Of a stretch of DNA of 8,821 bases, positions 5,669-8,821 are shown one piece after another; the stretch's first letter is position 1, and every line of letters begins with the position of its first letter. Source of the DNA: Bacteroidota bacterium (GTDB taxonomy: Bacteria > Bacteroidota > Bacteroidia > Bacteroidales > VadinHA17). The stretch is taken from contig JAUWPX010000038.1 in assembly GCA_030611395.1 (NCBI GenBank), positions 1 to 8,821 on the forward strand, given 5' to 3'. The notes beneath the pieces are model-generated. The model made no database searches, was not told the DNA's origin, and was given only the letters and a program-made list of their open reading frames with translations. A program made the translations under genes and the position numbers.

Positions 5669-8599
5669 CTAATTGTATTTATTAAGTACCTTTTTATCCC
5701 TGCTGCATAATTGTTTATAAGGACAATATTTGCAAATATCCGGCTCATCCACCTGCCGGAATGGAATAGTGGTATCGTAAATTTCCTCAATTACTTTTTT
5801 TAATAATTCAATAATAGCCACCTCATAGTCAGATATATCCATAACCGGACTTTTGGATTTTCTATCATCCTTAATAAAAATCCGGTAATCAAAATTCTTA
5901 TTGTGAATATCTCTTACAGAATAAATCCCGGGAATAACAGCTGTATCTGCTTCCTTCTTTTTCAGCATTAATGCATATATAAAGGTTTGCAAAACAGCTC
6001 TCTTTCTTTTCTTATCTCCGGCAATGAACAGTTCACTGATCATTTTTATCTCATTCTCAGTAGCACCGGTTTTATAGTCAATCACTCTGATTACCCCATC
6101 AACCATGTCAATTCTATCGACCTTTCCCCCTACCCTGATTTTTTCAGGATTACCATTAAGGAAAAAAGGAATATCTAACCAGTGATTTTTCTCCAACTCA
6201 ATAATACGGAAAGGGGCATATTTACGATCGGTTTCCAATATTGATATCACATACTTTATTAAAACATCACGGATAACCAAACTTTTTCCGGATATTTCAA
6301 GGTCCTCCATCTTTTTATTATCATTTTCAAACCAGATTTCAATAAAAGATTGGTTTACAAAATCCCGGATTTTATTACGGTTTTTTATTACCTCTTCAAT
6401 AACCGGCAAATCAACGGTTTTTCCTTCATATGGCTTGTAGAGAAGATTAACCGAATGGTGCAAAAGGTTTCCAAATATCATTGGGTCTATCTCTTCAATC
6501 ACTTCATCCGGCTCTTTTAATTGTGCAACATATTTGAAATAAAATTTTAGAGAACAATCCAGATACATATTTAGTGCAGTTGGAGAAATGTATCTATCCG
6601 CCTTATTATTCTTAACTATATACCCTGATAATACCTGTAAAGTTTTTTTATTCTTGAAAATCCGGATTGGATCATTTTTTTCAATATTAATTTTATAACC
6701 AAGTATCCTTTCTTTTATATCAACCTCCTTATCATACTTCATTTGAGTAAGAAACCTGCTCATCTCTCCGGTTTTTAAACCTCCCGAACTTGTATCATAA
6801 ATTAAGGATATGTTCCGGGCCCTTTGAATCAGACGGTAAAAATAATAGGCATAAATAGAATCCTGGTGTTCAATAGTTGGAAGTCCAAATCCCTTTCTGA
6901 GGTTAAATGGAATAAATGAATAACGGGGCCGGGACCTGGGAAATACACCTTCATTCATTGAAAGAATAACCACATTTTCAAAATCCAAAGTCCTTGTTTC
7001 CAAAATACCCATTATCTGCAAACCACTTAAAGGCTCTCCGCTAAATGGTATCTTCATATCACGCATATACCTGTTAAGTAACCGGTAATAAATATCAAGG
7101 GATAATTTTATTCCTTTGGCTTCCTTTATTATATCGTCAAGCCGCTTTATTAATGTATAAACATTATAAATATACTCCCTTTCTAATGTTGAAAAGCGGG
7201 AGTTTCCCTTTTCCTCATTTGTTTCCTGTTTATGAAAATATTCCAGTATCTCCAGCAGATATGATGATATATCCTCAACTTTTTCAACAGCAGTAAATAT
7301 TATTCGTAACAACTCATTCTTAATCTCTTTTCCGGGAGACCAGTATATAATGTTTTTTGAATTGATATTCTGTTCGATTGTTTTTACTTCTTCGCCTGCA
7401 ACATACTGAATATAATGACTATATAATATAGGAAGAACATGTTTGAAATAAAAAACCGGGTTTCTGCCTGATCCATTCCTGAGTGATCGCTGAAGTTCAA
7501 TCAAATTACACACTAATCCGTACACAGGTGTGCTCTTCACAGGATATCCCATAGTAATATTAACATTGCTTATTTCTTCAGGCAGGGAGTAAATTACCGG
7601 CATTAACAAATGTTCGTCAGGAAGAACTATTGCAGTATTATGATCAAGGTCTTTAATTTCCCCGTATGATTCCCTGAAAACCTGTTCCAGTATTTTTGTC
7701 TGACCAATTTCCGAGGGTACGCCAATAAATTCAATTTTTTTTCTTTTATCCAGCATATAATTGAAAGTGAGATCCAATTCTGCAGAAGGATATTTCTTTC
7801 TGTTCTTTGAAATAAAAAAACCTGCCTCCTGAAACTCCTTCCCTTCATCTAAATAATATTGATCCCAATCCCAATAGAATTCAGCTTTCTTACTATCCCT
7901 CAAATATTCAAACAACCTGTCTTCGGCTTTACTCAAGGCATTAAAACCAATAATAATATATGATGAATACTTCAATTCCAGGTTCTGCTTATTTATTATT
8001 TTCTCCGCAACCTGCCTGTAAAGCATTCCCTCATATGCAAGTCCCTCATTACTGATCTTATTTTTGAATCCGGTATATATATTGTACAGCACCTCCCACA
8101 AGCAAATAAATTCTTCCTGATGCACAGATGTATTTTTAGGTTCAAACCATTTCCAGAACTGTTTAATGACTTCTATTTGCTCCTTGTCAAAAGCAGAAAA
8201 CCGGTCTTCAATTTCCTTTAAATCACTGAGATTCCGGAACAGCTCCTTAGCCGAAACAAGGTATTTATCCACTTCGTCAAAATCACCAAGAAGCATTTCT
8301 CCCCAGTGATAAAATTCATCAAAACTCTCTTCCGATTTTTTTTCCTGCCGGAAACACTTATAAAGTTCAAAAATCAAATATAATGGATCAGCTAACTGAA
8401 GACCTGAAAATTCCTGCATTAACTCTCTGATTGTCATGAATACAGGCGACCATACCGGTTTATCAGTAATTTCACTGAGATAACGGCTAAAAAATAAACC
8501 GGCTCTTTTATTTGGAAAAACTATACAAACATCCCCAAGCTCATCATTATGATGTTCATAAACCTTTTTTGCGATCTGGTATAAGAAGTTGTTTTTCAA
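5669..8599 (-). CDS. AddB-like PD-(D/E)XK nuclease with degenerate helicase fold
   Basis: The 976-residue protein resembles the AddB/RexB class, which pairs with an AddA-type helicase-nuclease to resect double-strand breaks for RecA-dependent repair. The N terminus has FPNKRAGLFFSRYL (28-41) where a helicase would carry Walker A; no GxGKT/S is present, so ATPase activity is not expected. GFNALSKAEDRL (218-229) and LETRTLDFENVVILSMNEGV (533-552) match the inactive UvrD-like core. The C-terminal nuclease has FGNLLHHSVN (His714/His715), GKVDRID (Asp828), VIDYKTG (Asp841, Lys843) and QTFIYAL (Gln871). Cys682 with Cys956, Cys959 and Cys965 (CKYCPYKQLC) has the spacing of the AddB/Cas4-type 4Fe-4S clasp. 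The frame starts at TTG 8599 because no in-frame ATG exists before residue 55, upstream of which conserved sequence already lies, and TAA closes the frame 15 nt upstream. No AddA gene is in view. A standalone RecB-family nuclease is the alternative. Confidence 0.85.
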   Translation of the reverse strand: MKNNFLYQIAKKVYEHHNDELGDVCIVFPNKRAGLFFSRYLSEITDKPVWSPVFMTIRELMQEFSGLQLADPLYLIFELYKCFRQEKKSEESFDEFYHWGEMLLGDFDEVDKYLVSAKELFRNLSDLKEIEDRFSAFDKEQIEVIKQFWKWFEPKNTSVHQEEFICLWEVLYNIYTGFKNKISNEGLAYEGMLYRQVAEKIINKQNLELKYSSYIIIGFNALSKAEDRLFEYLRDSKKAEFYWDWDQYYLDEGKEFQEAGFFISKNRKKYPSAELDLTFNYMLDKRKKIEFIGVPSEIGQTKILEQVFRESYGEIKDLDHNTAIVLPDEHLLMPVIYSLPEEISNVNITMGYPVKSTPVYGLVCNLIELQRSLRNGSGRNPVFYFKHVLPILYSHYIQYVAGEEVKTIEQNINSKNIIYWSPGKEIKNELLRIIFTAVEKVEDISSYLLEILEYFHKQETNEEKGNSRFSTLEREYIYNVYTLIKRLDDIIKEAKGIKLSLDIYYRLLNRYMRDMKIPFSGEPLSGLQIMGILETRTLDFENVVILSMNEGVFPRSRPRYSFIPFNLRKGFGLPTIEHQDSIYAYYFYRLIQRARNISLIYDTSSGGLKTGEMSRFLTQMKYDKEVDIKERILGYKINIEKNDPIRIFKNKKTLQVLSGYIVKNNKADRYISPTALNMYLDCSLKFYFKYVAQLKEPDEVIEEIDPMIFGNLLHHSVNLLYKPYEGKTVDLPVIEEVIKNRNKIRDFVNQSFIEIWFENDNKKMEDLEISGKSLVIRDVLIKYVISILETDRKYAPFRIIELEKNHWLDIPFFLNGNPEKIRVGGKVDRIDMVDGVIRVIDYKTGATENEIKMISELFIAGDKKRKRAVLQTFIYALMLKKKEADTAVIPGIYSVRDIHNKNFDYRIFIKDDRKSKSPVMDISDYEVAIIELLKKVIEEIYDTTIPFRQVDEPDICKYCPYKQLCSRDKKVLNKYN

Positions 8600-8625
8600 T
8601 GTATTAAGGCATTAGATTAAGTCTC

Positions 8626-8646
8626 CTGGTTACTGGTTAGTGGTTA
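8626..8646. repeat. Heptamer tandem repeat (CTGGTTA type), copy 2
   Basis: The units CTGGTTA, CTGGTTA and GTGGTTA fill the short gap between the radical SAM gene end and the nuclease start. They are the same heptamer, in the same orientation, as at 994-1014. Read on the minus strand the units are TAACCAG/TAACCAC, and the TAA of one unit (8644-8646) is the stop codon of the upstream partial gene. Confidence 0.7.
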
Positions 8647-8821
8647 CTTTATTTTACATTCTATATTCAAAATTCCCTGAAATGTATTCATTTCCTCTAG
8701 TTTCTGTTCAAATAAATTGAGTATCTGATCCGTTCGTTTCATATTCCACCGGGGACCGGCCAGATATCGTGGTGGTGCTTCACCGGTGATCCGTTCAACC
8801 ACAAATGCAGGATTGAGTCTT
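8644..8821 (-). CDS. C-terminal end of a YhcC-like radical SAM protein (partial)
   Basis: The frame enters from the right edge (first whole codon at 8820-8818) and ends at TAA 8644-8646, giving the last 58 residues. They include NPAFVVERITGEAPPRYLAG, then PRWNMKRTDQILNLFEQKL and NTFQG. The pattern VxERxxxExPPRxLAxPxW followed by a helix and a terminal D/N-T-x-QG resembles the C terminus of the TIGR01212/YhcC radical SAM family, whose substrate is unsettled. The CxxxCxxC radical SAM motif would lie outside the window, so the call is tentative. It is 44 bp upstream of the nuclease start and co-directional with it. Confidence 0.55.
   Translation of the reverse strand, partial: RLNPAFVVERITGEAPPRYLAGPRWNMKRTDQILNLFEQKLEEMNTFQGILNIECKIK

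Overview
The window looks like a piece of a Bacteroidota chromosome, probably a Bacteroidales-like lineage. The sequence is AT-rich, the genes lack clear Shine-Dalgarno sites, and promoter-like TAnnTTTG boxes of the Bacteroidota -7 type lie just ahead of two genes. The proteins point the same way: an ~800-residue, 8-helix MacB/FtsX-type permease, an AddB-like nuclease beginning with a degenerate FPNKRAGLFF motif, and a TrmD beginning MRIDIITAVP. Species cannot be named from this window.

Layout, left to right. 1-231 has no convincing gene; it holds two operator-like dyads 31 bp apart and a short TTAGCC tandem array ahead of a promoter-like box. trmD (+) occupies 255-938. Its 3' end is followed by a small palindromic insert bracketed by a 12-bp direct repeat, then a 7-bp tandem repeat. 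From 1178 to 3586 (+) runs one ABC-transporter permease reading frame, broken by a single in-frame TAA at codon 575. Between 3587 and 3853 lies the 3' remnant of a CsaA/YgjH-type tRNA-binding protein gene. On the minus strand follow a potassium-channel-like protein carrying nineteen 12-residue solenoid repeats (3854-5602), an AddB-like PD-(D/E)XK nuclease (5669-8599), and the C-terminal end of what looks like a YhcC-type radical SAM protein (8644 to the right edge).

The three minus-strand genes run co-directionally with short gaps (44 and 66 bp). The channel gene has its own promoter-like box, so they need not form one operon. The plus-strand genes and minus-strand genes converge around 3587-3853, which is where gene decay has collected. 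The genes do not form one pathway: tRNA modification, a decayed export permease, an ion channel and DNA-end processing are simply neighbours.

The most notable items are the 12-residue-repeat channel, the single nonsense codon in an otherwise intact permease, the CsaA remnant, and the small repeats that recur between genes. I found no CRISPR array, transposase, tRNA or rRNA.
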